DNA of 64,000 nucleotides. Origin: Chryseobacterium antibioticum. Its GTDB lineage: Bacteria; Bacteroidota; Bacteroidia; Flavobacteriales; Weeksellaceae. The DNA is taken from positions 62,001 to 126,000 of the forward strand of contig NZ_JABBGI010000015.1 of the NCBI RefSeq assembly GCF_012927325.1, in the 5' to 3' direction. Under the pieces are notes generated by a model. It saw only the letters and a program-made list of their open reading frames with translations, was not told the DNA's origin and did not search any database. The translations under genes and the position numbers were made by a program. Every line of letters starts with the position of its first letter. Within the stretch, counting starts at the first letter, position 1. Positions 17,063 to 24,905 of the stretch are shown piece by piece.

Positions 17063-17427
17063 AATGTCATTAAGTTAGTAAAATATCACAAGCTATCCTT
17101 TTGATTTTTAGAGACTATGGGTTTAGCTCTTGCTCTATATTTACCTATATTTCTTTTGTTTGATCTCTGAGGTCTTATAGGAATTAAATGCGCTTTGAAA
17201 AGAGTTTTTAATTCCTCTATTGCCTTGTCCATATCAGAATTGGAAAAAAGCATACCTACAATTCTGTCTTTCAAAAAACCATAAGATAATGAGGTGTTTA
17301 CTTTATAAATATATTTTTTCGTCTCAATTTAACTGCTTGATTCACTGTTAAATATACAAAAAAAACAACTTAAAAAAAGTAAAAATAACTGAAAATCAAT
17401 ATATTAAAACCTTATCTTAATGACATT
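17063..17427. mobile_element. Decayed insertion sequence (internal deletion), IS4-like
   Basis: 365-base element with 12-base perfect terminal inverted repeats, AATGTCATTAAG and CTTAATGACATT, flanked by a 12-base direct repeat gggctaaagccc. Inside, only the C-terminal ~60 codons of a transposase survive on the minus strand, ending 23 bases from the left repeat, as expected for the 3' end of the gene. The rest is AT-rich with no coding content. The long target duplication and basic C-terminal tail suggest the IS4 superfamily; the family call is inference. Confidence 0.65.
17086..17274 (-). pseudogene. Transposase C-terminal fragment
   Basis: 62 codons from an ATG that is probably internal. 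The sequence ('AIEELKTLFKAHLIPIRPQR', then 'NIGKYRARAKPIVSKNQKD') is Arg/Lys-rich and reads like the C-terminal tail of Bacteroidota IS transposases. No DDE catalytic residues remain, so it cannot act alone. It lies within the inverted repeats of the IS remnant. Confidence 0.6.
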
Positions 17428-17450
17428 GGGCTAAAGCCCGTTCCTATTGA
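17428..17450. repeat. Right copy of target duplication plus REP flank
   Basis: gggctaaagccc (17428-17439) followed by gttcctattga. The same palindrome-plus-flank occurs at 39477-39500, so the IS entered a pre-existing chromosomal repeat. Confidence 0.65.
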
Positions 17451-17469
17451 ATATTTTAATTTTCTTTAT

Positions 17470-19020
17470 TTAGCTTTTCTGCTTTTTAAGATCCAGGTCA
17501 TCAAAATCAAAGCTGAAATCTGTCACATCTGAAATGGGTTTCAGTTTCGCAGATTCTGCTTTTCCTGTTTCATCATAATTAAAAATAATGTAGGCATCGG
17601 CATCATAACTTCTGTCGTCCCATTTGATGATGAATGAATTGTTGGAATACGGCAACAGCTCCCCTTTCAGTCTTGGAGAGTTTTTGCAGGAAATTTTGTA
17701 GGAGCTTTCCTGGTGCGAAATTTCTACTTCACCAAACCATTGGTCGTTATATTTTCCTACAAACTGCTCTGCTTTCGGCTGAGTATTTTTTTCTTTTTTA
17801 AAGGCTTCAGATTTTGCAAAAGCTTCTTTTTTCTGCTTGTCATATTCTGCATTTACTTTTGACATTCTTTCGCCGTATGTTTTCAGCCAGTTTCTATCTG
17901 CCACCCCCAGGTAAGAATCTTTCACCGTGTTTGTAATCGTATTGAAAGCTGCTCCGGACTGCTGGTTTGTAAGCACCACTATTCCCAGTTTCATATCCGG
18001 AATCAGGGTAAACTGCGTCACAGTACCAATTAATCCACCGGTATGCTGAACTTGCTTATGCCCTTTAACATCACTTAGAAACCATCCTAATCCATAGCCA
18101 TAAAAACTTGTATCGTAAGGATTTTTCATGGCCACTCTATCAGGAATCTGCAGGCTCCATAACTGTTGTACATTTCTATCTGAAACCAGTTTTTTACCGT
18201 CTTTTGTTGTGAAGTTATTTAAAAGAAACTCTGCCCAAACGGTCATATCTTTAATATTACTCATAATTCCGCCTGCTGCATTCCCCGTTTCATTCCAGTC
18301 GTGTGGAACAGCAATAGCTTTCCCATCTACAGGAGCATGGGCATCAATCTTGTTGGATACCGCTTTAGCTCTACTGTAGCTTCCAAAGCTTGAATTCATT
18401 CCGACGGGTTTCATGATTCTCTGCTCAATAAATTCGGCCCAGCTCAGTCCTGAAATTCTGTGGATCACTTCTCCGGCTACAATGAACATCACATTATTGT
18501 AGTCTAAGGTCGTTCTGAAAGGATTTTCAGGCTTCAGATATCTTACATTGTGTACAATATCATTAACTGTCAAACCTCCGCCTTCAGGGAAAAACATCAG
18601 ATCTCCCTGTCCTAAACCTAATCCGGCTCTGTGGGTGATAAGATCTTTGATGGTTACATTTTGGGAAACATACGGATCGTACATTTGAAATTCAGGAATA
18701 TATTTTGAAACTTTATCGTCCCAGTTCAGTTTTCCTTCATCGGCTAAAATAGCCAGGGCAGTACAGGTAAAACCTTTTGAGTTTGAAGCGATTCCTACCA
18801 ATGTGCTGTCATCCATTGGTTGTTTTGTTGCTAAAGAACGCTGTCCGAAACCTTTAGAATAGATCACTTTTCCATCTTTTATAATACCTACGGACATTCC
18901 GGGAACGTCGAAAGTTTTTAATGTATTCTGGATCAGTTCATCCAATTTTTTTTCCTCAACCTGAGCACTGCAGAGCCCTACCGCTGCAAGAAAAAGTAAA
19001 AGAGAGAATTTCTTCTTCAT
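17470..19020 (-). CDS. Serine hydrolase, class C beta-lactamase/PBP-like, with C-terminal DUF3471-like domain
   Basis: 516 residues, secreted (signal peptide cut near 'LCSAQ'). The beta-lactamase-fold triad is complete: SNSK as SxxK ('IASNSKGFT'), YNN as YxN ('LDYNNVMF') and HTGG ('VQHTGGLIG'). A ~100-residue C-terminal beta domain ('FVGKYNDQWFGEVEISHQES') is the DUF3471 type often attached to such peptidases and esterases. Probably a periplasmic D-Ala peptidase or esterase; resistance to antibiotics cannot be inferred. A TTG six codons upstream is open, but the ATG at 19020 starts the signal peptide. Confidence 0.88.
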   Translation of the reverse strand: MKKKFSLLLFLAAVGLCSAQVEEKKLDELIQNTLKTFDVPGMSVGIIKDGKVIYSKGFGQRSLATKQPMDDSTLVGIASNSKGFTCTALAILADEGKLNWDDKVSKYIPEFQMYDPYVSQNVTIKDLITHRAGLGLGQGDLMFFPEGGGLTVNDIVHNVRYLKPENPFRTTLDYNNVMFIVAGEVIHRISGLSWAEFIEQRIMKPVGMNSSFGSYSRAKAVSNKIDAHAPVDGKAIAVPHDWNETGNAAGGIMSNIKDMTVWAEFLLNNFTTKDGKKLVSDRNVQQLWSLQIPDRVAMKNPYDTSFYGYGLGWFLSDVKGHKQVQHTGGLIGTVTQFTLIPDMKLGIVVLTNQQSGAAFNTITNTVKDSYLGVADRNWLKTYGERMSKVNAEYDKQKKEAFAKSEAFKKEKNTQPKAEQFVGKYNDQWFGEVEISHQESSYKISCKNSPRLKGELLPYSNNSFIIKWDDRSYDADAYIIFNYDETGKAESAKLKPISDVTDFSFDFDDLDLKKQKS

Positions 19021-19155
19021 TTTTTTTAATTTTCTCAAATTTAATAAATATTAGGCGATGCAGGCTTCCGTTGTACAACTTTGTTTATTTAAAAAGTATC
19101 TAAAACTTAATAAAAAATAAATCTTTCCTAACTTTGCAAAAACATTCAGATCTTC

Positions 19156-19653
19156 ATGACAAAAATTCTCCTTCTATCCGATTCCCATTCTTATATAGAT
19201 GACCGCATTTTAGAATATGCGTCTCAGGCCGATGAAATCTGGCATTGCGGAGATTTTGGAAGTATCGAAGTTATTGAAGAACTTGAAAAAATAAAACCTT
19301 TAAAAGGAGTTTACGGAAATATAGACAACGCGAAGATCAGAGCTGAATTTCCGGAAGTAAACCGTTTTTTCTGTGAAGATTTAGAGGTTTTAATGATCCA
19401 TATTGGTGGATATCCTGGAAAATATACGCCCATTACGAACAAGGAAATTTCTGAAAAGGCACCCAAATTATTTATTTCAGGACATTCTCATATTCTAAAA
19501 GCGATGTATGACCAAAAGAATCAACTTCTGCATCTGAATCCGGGAGCCTGTGGTATGCAGGGATGGCATAAGATGAGAACAATGATGCGCTTTGTGGTGG
19601 AAGGGGAAGAAATTAAAGATCTGGAAATCATTGAACTGGGACCGAAAAGCTAA
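19156..19653 (+). CDS. YfcE/MJ0936-type metallophosphoesterase
   Basis: 165 residues, cytoplasmic. Calcineurin-like phosphodiesterase motifs in order: 'LLSDSHSY' (D-x-H), 'HCGDFG' (GD), 'VYGNIDN' (GN, with the usual H replaced, as in this subfamily) and 'ISGHSHI' (GHxH). Family members hydrolyse phosphodiesters in vitro; cellular substrate unknown. Two bases separate its stop from an open TTG of the next frame, and the Smr gene follows in the same operon. Confidence 0.9.
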   Translation: MTKILLLSDSHSYIDDRILEYASQADEIWHCGDFGSIEVIEELEKIKPLKGVYGNIDNAKIRAEFPEVNRFFCEDLEVLMIHIGGYPGKYTPITNKEISEKAPKLFISGHSHILKAMYDQKNQLLHLNPGACGMQGWHKMRTMMRFVVEGEEIKDLEIIELGPKS

Positions 19654-19685
19654 TTTTGAAAACAATAAAAGAAACAGTACAGTAC

Positions 19686-20180
19686 ATGAAAATTGGAGAC
19701 AAAGTTTCTGTGGTAGATGAGGATTTAAGCGGGATGATTACTTCTGTGAAAGGCAATATTGTTGTTTTCAAAGATGAATATGGGTTTACCTATCAGTATC
19801 CAAAAGAGAAGCTGGTTCCGAAAGATGTCAATCTTTATGAAAACATCCGGGTAGTTAAAAAAGCAGAACCGAAGAAAGTAGTTTCTAAAAAGCACCAGAA
19901 AAATCATATGGTCCTGGACCTGCACTTTCACCATATGGTTAAAAATCCCAGTGATTATGATAGTTTCGAAAGACTTTTTATTCAAAAAGCAAAGTTGATA
20001 GAAGTTCTGGACTTCTGCAGAAAACACAATTTGAAAAGGCTAGAGATCGTTCATGGGATCGGCGACGGAACACTGCAGAGAATGGTTATGGATGTTTTAG
20101 AAAGTCAGTCAGATATCGATTTTTACAATAAAGAAATACTTCATCATCAATCAGGTGCCGTTATGATAGAATTTCACTAA
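19686..20180 (+). CDS. Smr-domain protein (MutS2 C-terminal-like)
   Basis: 164 residues. Residues 1-55 form a small beta domain ('IGDKVSVVDEDLSGMITSVK') and the C-terminal ~85 residues are an Smr domain with 'LDLHFHHM' (the LDLH motif) and 'LEIVHGIGDGTLQ' (HGxGxG). Smr domains nick or bind DNA or RNA; stand-alone copies are linked to recombination or ribosome rescue. The ATG at 19686 is preferred to a TTG ten codons earlier. Same operon as the preceding phosphoesterase. Confidence 0.88.
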   Translation: MKIGDKVSVVDEDLSGMITSVKGNIVVFKDEYGFTYQYPKEKLVPKDVNLYENIRVVKKAEPKKVVSKKHQKNHMVLDLHFHHMVKNPSDYDSFERLFIQKAKLIEVLDFCRKHNLKRLEIVHGIGDGTLQRMVMDVLESQSDIDFYNKEILHHQSGAVMIEFH

Positions 20181-20198
20181 ATTTGCCTCAATTGAAAT

Positions 20199-20915
20199 AT
20201 GAACGTACTTAATTTACTTTTTACCAAAGACGGATTAATCTACCAGATTGCAAAAAATAAAAGCATTCTGGAGGAAAAGTCTTATTTCGTTACTGAAGAA
20301 ACACCGGAGAATCTTATCGGGGATAAACTTGATGAAATTCTGCTGAAGCAAAGGTTTGAAGAGATTCATGTAATCTCTGCACTGAATCATTTTACCCTGA
20401 TGCCGGAAGGATTTTCAGAACATGATGCAGGATTTGAACTGATTGCTTTTAATGCTCCGGCGGACAGAGAAAAAGAAGAACTGATGCTTTCTGTCAACAA
20501 AAGATTCGGGGTACAGTTTTATTATACGTTCCCTAAAAACTTTTATAAAAAAATAAAAGAACTGGCCATCCCCGTTCATTTTAATTTTTCAGGAGAAAAG
20601 TTTTTAAACTCTATCAATAATAAGAACAATAAGGAAATCCATATCAATCTGTATCATAACCAGTGTGAGTTTTTTGCCATCGATAACAAGAAAGTCATTT
20701 TATACAACAATCTGGATGTGAATTCTGAGGTAGATTTTCTTTATTTCGTCATGTTTACGCTGAGCAAAATAGGTTTCGGAATCAATGAAACCAACTTTTA
20801 TGCTTATGGCGAGACAACAGAAAATGAAACTTTTATTTCTGAACTTCAGAAATTCGTTAAGAATATGAGGATTGTCTTTGACAATGTTCCCAATAAGAAT
20901 TTTATATTAAACTAG
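20199..20915 (+). CDS. DUF3822 family protein
   Basis: 238 residues, no signal or membrane helix. Segments such as 'VISALNHFTLMPEGF', 'INLYHNQCEFFAI' and 'NFYAYGET' match DUF3822, a Bacteroidota family that probably has an actin/ASKHA-like fold (strand patterns around a central domain). Its gene is almost always next to rsmD, as here. Function unknown; linkage suggests a ribosome-related role (inference). Confidence 0.85.
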   Translation: MNVLNLLFTKDGLIYQIAKNKSILEEKSYFVTEETPENLIGDKLDEILLKQRFEEIHVISALNHFTLMPEGFSEHDAGFELIAFNAPADREKEELMLSVNKRFGVQFYYTFPKNFYKKIKELAIPVHFNFSGEKFLNSINNKNNKEIHINLYHNQCEFFAIDNKKVILYNNLDVNSEVDFLYFVMFTLSKIGFGINETNFYAYGETTENETFISELQKFVKNMRIVFDNVPNKNFILN

Positions 20916-20919
20916 GTTT

Positions 20920-20971
20920 CAGGCAGCAGGTAACAGGGAGTAATTTCCCCAATATAACTACCTGCCGCCTG
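20920..20971. repeat. Imperfect palindrome between DUF3822 gene and rsmD
   Basis: caggcagcaggta (20920-20932) and tacctgccgcctg (20959-20971) pair over 12 of 13 bases with a 26-base loop. No T run follows. It is one of several spacer palindromes in the window. Confidence 0.55.
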
Positions 20972-20999
20972 TAATCTGCGACCTAACAACTAAATAAAT

Positions 21000-21572
21000 A
21001 TGTTCAGAATAATCTCAGGCAGGTGGAAAGCCAAAAAAATAGCCGCTCCTAAAAATTTTGATGTAAGACCTACTACAGATTTTGCGAAGGAAGCGCTATT
21101 CAGCATCCTGGAAAACAAATATGATATGCAGTCGATTTCGGTGCTTGATCTTTTTGCAGGCATTGGCTCTATTACTTTCGAATTTGCTTCCCGAGGATGC
21201 CAGGATGTCACTTCAGTGGAACTGAACCCAAAACACACGAGTTTCATCAATTCTACCGCTTCAGAGCTGGATATGTCAAAACAGATCAGTGTTCAGAGAG
21301 GTGATGTTTTCGATTGGCTTAAAAAGTTCAGAAATAAGAAAAGTTTCGAGATTGTATTTTCTGATGCTCCTTTCGAAATGGAAGAGAAGAAATATTATGA
21401 ATTGTTGTCTTTAGTTCTGAACAATAAATACCTTAAACAGAACGGTTTTATGATCATAGAACATCAGAGCAGGATGAAACTTGATCACCCAAATTTAATA
21501 GACACCCGAAAATACGGAAATGTAAGTTTCAGTTTTTTCGAAGCGAATAAAGAAGATAATCAGGAAATTTAA
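21000..21572 (+). CDS. rsmD: 16S rRNA (guanine966-N2)-methyltransferase RsmD
   Basis: 190 residues, typical. Uses SAM to methylate G966 of 16S rRNA. Seen: the N-terminal 'FRIISGRWKAKKI' and 'VRPTTDFAKEALFSIL' family blocks, and SAM motif I 'VLDLFAGIGSI'. The catalytic motif IV, usually D/N-PPY, reads 'SDAPFE' here, so the first Pro is Ala and the Tyr is Phe. The 3' end overlaps the converging hxlR-like gene by 4 bases. Confidence 0.93.
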   Translation: MFRIISGRWKAKKIAAPKNFDVRPTTDFAKEALFSILENKYDMQSISVLDLFAGIGSITFEFASRGCQDVTSVELNPKHTSFINSTASELDMSKQISVQRGDVFDWLKKFRNKKSFEIVFSDAPFEMEEKKYYELLSLVLNNKYLKQNGFMIIEHQSRMKLDHPNLIDTRKYGNVSFSFFEANKEDNQEI

Positions 21573-21919
21573 TTCCTGATTATTTTTTTTACGGAAAGAT
21601 CCGGTGCAGCAATACCCCAATTCGTAATTGCTTCAATTACAGGTAGCAATGTTTTTCCGAAATCTGTCAACGTATATTCTACCATTAAGGGAGGTTTTTC
21701 CGTATAGACCTTCCTGTTGACGATATGGTCGTCCTCAAGCTGTTTAAGCTGAAGACTTAAGGTTCTTTCCGTGATCGTCGGAATTAGTTTTCTTAATTCA
21801 TTATATCTTTTGGCACCTTTCGTCAAATGAACTAAAATCACAGCCTTCCATTTTCCCCCTATAAACTTCATCGTTACGCTGGTACAGCACGGATATTCTT
21901 TGTTATCTATTGTATACAT
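21569..21919 (-). CDS. HxlR-family transcriptional regulator
   Basis: 116 residues. Winged helix of the HxlR/MarR-like type: 'MKFIGGKWKAVILVHL' (first helix), 'RYNELRKLIPTITERTLSLQ' (recognition helix) and 'EYTLTDFGKTLLPVI' (wing and dimer helix). An N-terminal 'CC' pair (residues 11-12) matches the redox- or metabolite-sensing Cys of family members. Divergent from the nitroreductase gene it most likely controls, through matching 16-base sites directly before both start codons. Confidence 0.93.
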   Translation of the reverse strand: MYTIDNKEYPCCTSVTMKFIGGKWKAVILVHLTKGAKRYNELRKLIPTITERTLSLQLKQLEDDHIVNRKVYTEKPPLMVEYTLTDFGKTLLPVIEAITNWGIAAPDLSVKKIIRN

Positions 21920-21920
21920 T

Positions 21921-21998
21921 TTATACTATCATTTTTTACCGTTATTGCAAAGGTAACAAACTTAAATTACTTTTGTAACTATAAAAATGATAGTATAA
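21921..21998. promoter_or_regulatory. Divergent promoter/operator region of hxlR-like and nitroreductase genes
   Basis: Two perfect 16-base arms, ttatactatcattttt (21921-21936) and aaaaatgatagtataa (21983-21998), face each other just before the two start codons. Between them lie divergent -7 boxes: TACTTTTG on the plus strand (21968-21975, with ttg at 21945) and TACCTTTG on the minus strand (complement of 21948-21955). The arms would thus be in the 5' leaders of both transcripts. Confidence 0.65.
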
Positions 21999-22004
21999 TA
22001 ATTT

Positions 22005-22604
22005 ATGAGCTTTTTAGAACAAATGAAAAACAGGTATACTGTAAAAAAGTATAATCCTCAAGGCAAAATCAGTGCAGAACAGATTGCCGAACTGAAAGAG
22101 ATCCTTAATTTAAGTCCATCTTCCATCAATAGCCAACCCTGGAATTTTATTTTTATTAATAATTCTGAAATCAAGGAACAATTGGCGGAAGCGTCTTATC
22201 TTAATAAGGAAAAAGTACTGGAGAGCAGTCATGTGATTGTATTCCAGGTGATGAAAAATCCGGAAGAATTTGAAAAGCAGATCGAAGAAAATCTTCCTGA
22301 AGGTTCTGTTAATTATTACAGAACCATGGTAAAGCCGAATGGTGAAGCTGGGGTCCGTTCATGGATGGGACATCAGGTTTATCTTTCGCTGGGCGTTCTT
22401 CTTTCTGCGTGTGCTGCGATGGGAATTGACTCTACTCCCATGGAAGGTATTGAAACGGATAAATATGACGGAATTCTGAAAAATGATTCTTATGAAACAC
22501 TTTTTGCCGTTGCTATAGGAAAAAGAGCTGACAATGACAGCAACCATCCGGAAGTAACTCCAAAAATAAGGCTGAAAAGTGAAATGGTGATCTTAGAACA
22601 TTAA
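22005..22604 (+). CDS. Nitroreductase family FMN-dependent oxidoreductase
   Basis: 199 residues, NfsB-like size. Uses FMN and NAD(P)H to reduce nitro compounds or quinones. Seen: 'MKNRYTVKKYNP' (N-terminal FMN phosphate contact), 'ILNLSPSSINSQPWNFIFI' (FMN contact S-S-x-N-x-QPW) and 'MGIDSTPMEG' (late FMN motif). Divergent from the HxlR-type regulator, a common pairing for detoxification reductases induced by their substrate. Physiological substrate not known. Confidence 0.93.
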   Translation: MSFLEQMKNRYTVKKYNPQGKISAEQIAELKEILNLSPSSINSQPWNFIFINNSEIKEQLAEASYLNKEKVLESSHVIVFQVMKNPEEFEKQIEENLPEGSVNYYRTMVKPNGEAGVRSWMGHQVYLSLGVLLSACAAMGIDSTPMEGIETDKYDGILKNDSYETLFAVAIGKRADNDSNHPEVTPKIRLKSEMVILEH

Positions 22605-22628
22605 TATTTCAGGGGGTTCCTTAAAAAT

Positions 22629-22656
22629 AAAAGCTGTTTCAGAAGAAACAGCTTTT
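22629..22656. terminator. Bidirectional terminator between nitroreductase and murI
   Basis: aaaagctgtttc / gaaacagctttt with a 4-base loop. It lies between the converging nitroreductase and murI genes, 3 bases from the murI stop; A and T runs flank both sides. Confidence 0.85.
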
Positions 22657-22659
22657 GTA

Positions 22660-23490
22660 TTATAGTACTTTCAATTCTAAATCGATGGTCTTTCCGAAGA
22701 ATTTTTTAGAGATCTTCTCGAAGTTTTTCGTCAGATCTGAAAGATAGAAGTGATAGTTGGGTTTTGGATTATTGTCATTCAGAAGATGGTACTTATCCAA
22801 AATGATCTTCAGATGATTGGCTACAATATTGGGAGAGTCAATCACTCGGACCCTGTTTCCATAATATTGCTTGATTTCATCAATCAACAGTGGATAATGC
22901 GTACAACCGAGAATCAACGTTTCAATATTTTTCAGCTTGTTATTGCTTAAGTAATTATAAATGATCGCATGCGTAATCGGATGGTTCTTAAACCCTTCTT
23001 CAATGGCAGGAACCAGCAAAGGTGTGGCAAGTTCATCTACTTTGATCCATTTATTCTGCTTTCTGATACTCTTTTTATACAACCCTGAATTCACCGTTGC
23101 TTTTGTAGCAATCACCCCAACGTTATTGTGAATCTCGTAAGCTACTTTTTCAGCAACAGGGTTAATCACATCGATGACGGGAACTTTTCCATTCACCGAC
23201 TGCATGACCTCGTTCAAAGCATTCGCTGTAGCCGTATTACAGGCAATAACAATAGCTTTGCAGTTCTGCTGAAGCAGAAAATTGGTGATTTTGGTAGAGT
23301 ATTCTATAATCGCATCTTTCGACTTTTCCCCGTACGGAAGGTGTTTGGTATCCCCGAAATAGATCAGATCTTCGTGTGGAAGAAGTCTTTTGATCTCTTT
23401 GGCTACAGTAAGTCCTCCCACTCCACTATCGAAAATACCGATAGGCTGGCTTGGCGAAAGATGTGAATAATCTTGTTTTTTAGTTTTCAA
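22660..23490 (-). CDS. murI: Glutamate racemase
   Basis: 276 residues. Makes D-glutamate for peptidoglycan. Both catalytic Cys motifs are present: 'VIACNTATANAL' and 'LILGCTHYPLLI', with 'PIGIFDSGVGGLTV' at the N-terminus. The start is a TTG at 23490: there is no ATG before the conserved N-terminal strand, and the only upstream candidate (TTG at 23511) lies inside the -7 box at 23509-23516. Monocistronic. Confidence 0.93.
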   Translation of the reverse strand: MKTKKQDYSHLSPSQPIGIFDSGVGGLTVAKEIKRLLPHEDLIYFGDTKHLPYGEKSKDAIIEYSTKITNFLLQQNCKAIVIACNTATANALNEVMQSVNGKVPVIDVINPVAEKVAYEIHNNVGVIATKATVNSGLYKKSIRKQNKWIKVDELATPLLVPAIEEGFKNHPITHAIIYNYLSNNKLKNIETLILGCTHYPLLIDEIKQYYGNRVRVIDSPNIVANHLKIILDKYHLLNDNNPKPNYHFYLSDLTKNFEKISKKFFGKTIDLELKVL

Positions 23491-23508
23491 GTGAGCTGAA
23501 ATTTTACA

Positions 23509-23516
23509 CAAAAATA
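23509..23516 (-). promoter_or_regulatory. -7 box for murI
   Basis: TATTTTTG on the minus strand matches TAnnTTTG. Transcription would start near 23502, leaving a leader of about 12 bases before the TTG start at 23490, and excludes the longer frame. Confidence 0.55.
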
Positions 23517-23681
23517 CGAAGATTTTTAGATTCTGTATTCCAGATTCCGGACTTTATTTCTACAGTATGATTTTATAACAATTAAGCTATTATTATGATT
23601 AAACTATTATGTTTCAACCTCGTTCAACATACATTGTTAAACATGATATCTAATAAAATTTAAAGCTATAAGTATTAGCGA

Positions 23682-23708
23682 TGTCATGCTGAGCGTAGTC
23701 GAGATATC
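23682..23708. repeat. Dispersed 'TGTCATGCTGAGC' intergenic repeat
   Basis: tgtcatgctgagcgtagtcgagat lies in the spacer between murI and hemW. The tgtcatgctgagc...gtcga core is a repeat I know from spacers of many Bacteroidota genomes. Only one copy is in this window. Confidence 0.4.
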
Positions 23709-23729
23709 TTTACTAAATTAATGCTTTGC

Positions 23730-24854
23730 TTATACAATAAATAGATCCGATGCAATTCCGTCTGCCATGAACCAATGCTTTTCAGGAATTTTAAGATGAT
23801 TATTTTCAACCACCAGAATGCCTTCTTCTATTTTTGATCTTATCTCGTTTTGAAAATGTTCATGAACCTGAGCACTGAATTTATCATTGAGGCTTCCCAT
23901 ATCTACTCCCCAAATCGTCCTCAGACCGATCATAATCATTTCATTGAACTGGTCGTTCTGCGACAGGATTTCTTCTTCTTTGGCAAGAATTCCGGTATAA
24001 AGTTTCTTAATATACTGCTGATTGTTGGCAACATTCCAGCTTCGGACATCAAAACCATTATACGAATGTGCGGAAGGACCTATTCCCAGATACTCTTTAT
24101 ACTTCCAATAAGCGGAATTATGCTTTGAATAAAAGCCGGGTTTGGCAAAATTGGAGACTTCGTAATGCTCAAATCCGTTATCTTTTAAGAAATCCGAGAG
24201 ATAATAGAACTCTTCATTCTGCTCTTCTTCTTTGGGACTGGCGACTTTACCTGTCGATATCCAGCTCTCCAACGCCGTTTTTGGTTCAACAGTCAGTGCA
24301 TAAGAGGAAATATGAGGAACTTCAAGAGCAATGGTTTTGTTTAAATTCTCTTTCCAGATCTCCAGATTGGAGGTCGGTGAGCCATAAATCAAATCTATAC
24401 TTAAGTTTTCAAACCCAAAATCCTGTGCTCTTTTGATGGAACCCTCAGCTTCGGAAGCATTATGGGCCCGATTCATTAACTTTAAATCTTCATTAAAGAA
24501 ACTCTGGGTACCAATAGACAGTCTGTTAACGGGAGATTTAGAGAGCTGTTTCAGGAAATTTTTATCCAGATCATCGGGATTGGCTTCTAAAGTAACTTCA
24601 ATATCGGGGTCAAAACTGAAATACTTCAGCACTTCATCAATCATTGAGGTGATCTCATCTGCTGAAAGAATGGAAGGGGTTCCGCCTCCAAAATACAGTG
24701 ATTTTAAACTTTTATTGTCTAATTCGTTTTTCCGGAGTCTGATTTCCGTCTTCATAGCACTGATCATTTCATCTTTAAAGTTCAAAGATGTAGAAAAGTG
24801 AAAATTACAGTAGCTGCATTTTTGCTTGCAGAAGGGAATGTGAATGTATATCAT
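23730..24854 (-). CDS. hemW: Radical SAM protein HemW (heme chaperone, coproporphyrinogen oxidase-like)
   Basis: 374 residues. Radical SAM enzyme with 'IHIPFCKQKCSYCNFHF': CxxxCxxC plus the extra Cys position replaced by His-Phe (CNFHF), as in HemW rather than HemN. Also 'SLYFGGGTPSIL' and 'RLSIGTQSF' SAM motifs. HemW delivers heme to respiratory enzymes. The start at 24854 sits three bases after the T run of the previous gene's terminator; a -7 box (24882-24889) just before that hairpin may be its own promoter. Confidence 0.92.
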   Translation of the reverse strand: MIYIHIPFCKQKCSYCNFHFSTSLNFKDEMISAMKTEIRLRKNELDNKSLKSLYFGGGTPSILSADEITSMIDEVLKYFSFDPDIEVTLEANPDDLDKNFLKQLSKSPVNRLSIGTQSFFNEDLKLMNRAHNASEAEGSIKRAQDFGFENLSIDLIYGSPTSNLEIWKENLNKTIALEVPHISSYALTVEPKTALESWISTGKVASPKEEEQNEEFYYLSDFLKDNGFEHYEVSNFAKPGFYSKHNSAYWKYKEYLGIGPSAHSYNGFDVRSWNVANNQQYIKKLYTGILAKEEEILSQNDQFNEMIMIGLRTIWGVDMGSLNDKFSAQVHEHFQNEIRSKIEEGILVVENNHLKIPEKHWFMADGIASDLFIV

Positions 24855-24860
24855 AAAAAA

Positions 24861-24881
24861 AGCTCTGAAAATTTCAGAGCT
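24861..24881 (-). terminator. Terminator of PorP/SprF gene that doubles as hemW leader
   Basis: Minus strand: AGCTCTGAAA / TTTCAGAGCT followed by TTTTTTT, 25 bases after the PorP/SprF stop. The hemW ATG comes immediately after the T run, and a TAAATTTG -7 box directly precedes the hairpin, so a transcript from it would begin with this stem. Confidence 0.8.
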
Positions 24882-24889
24882 CAAATTTA
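24882..24889 (-). promoter_or_regulatory. Possible -7 box for hemW
   Basis: TAAATTTG on the minus strand, a full match to TAnnTTTG, 28 bases before the hemW ATG. It lies between the PorP/SprF stop and the hairpin. Confidence 0.4.
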
Positions 24890-24905
24890 TTTAAATTAAA
24901 TCAGA

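Noticed and set aside
17086..17274. A separate small gene
   Set aside because: It is the C-terminal piece of a transposase within a decayed insertion sequence.
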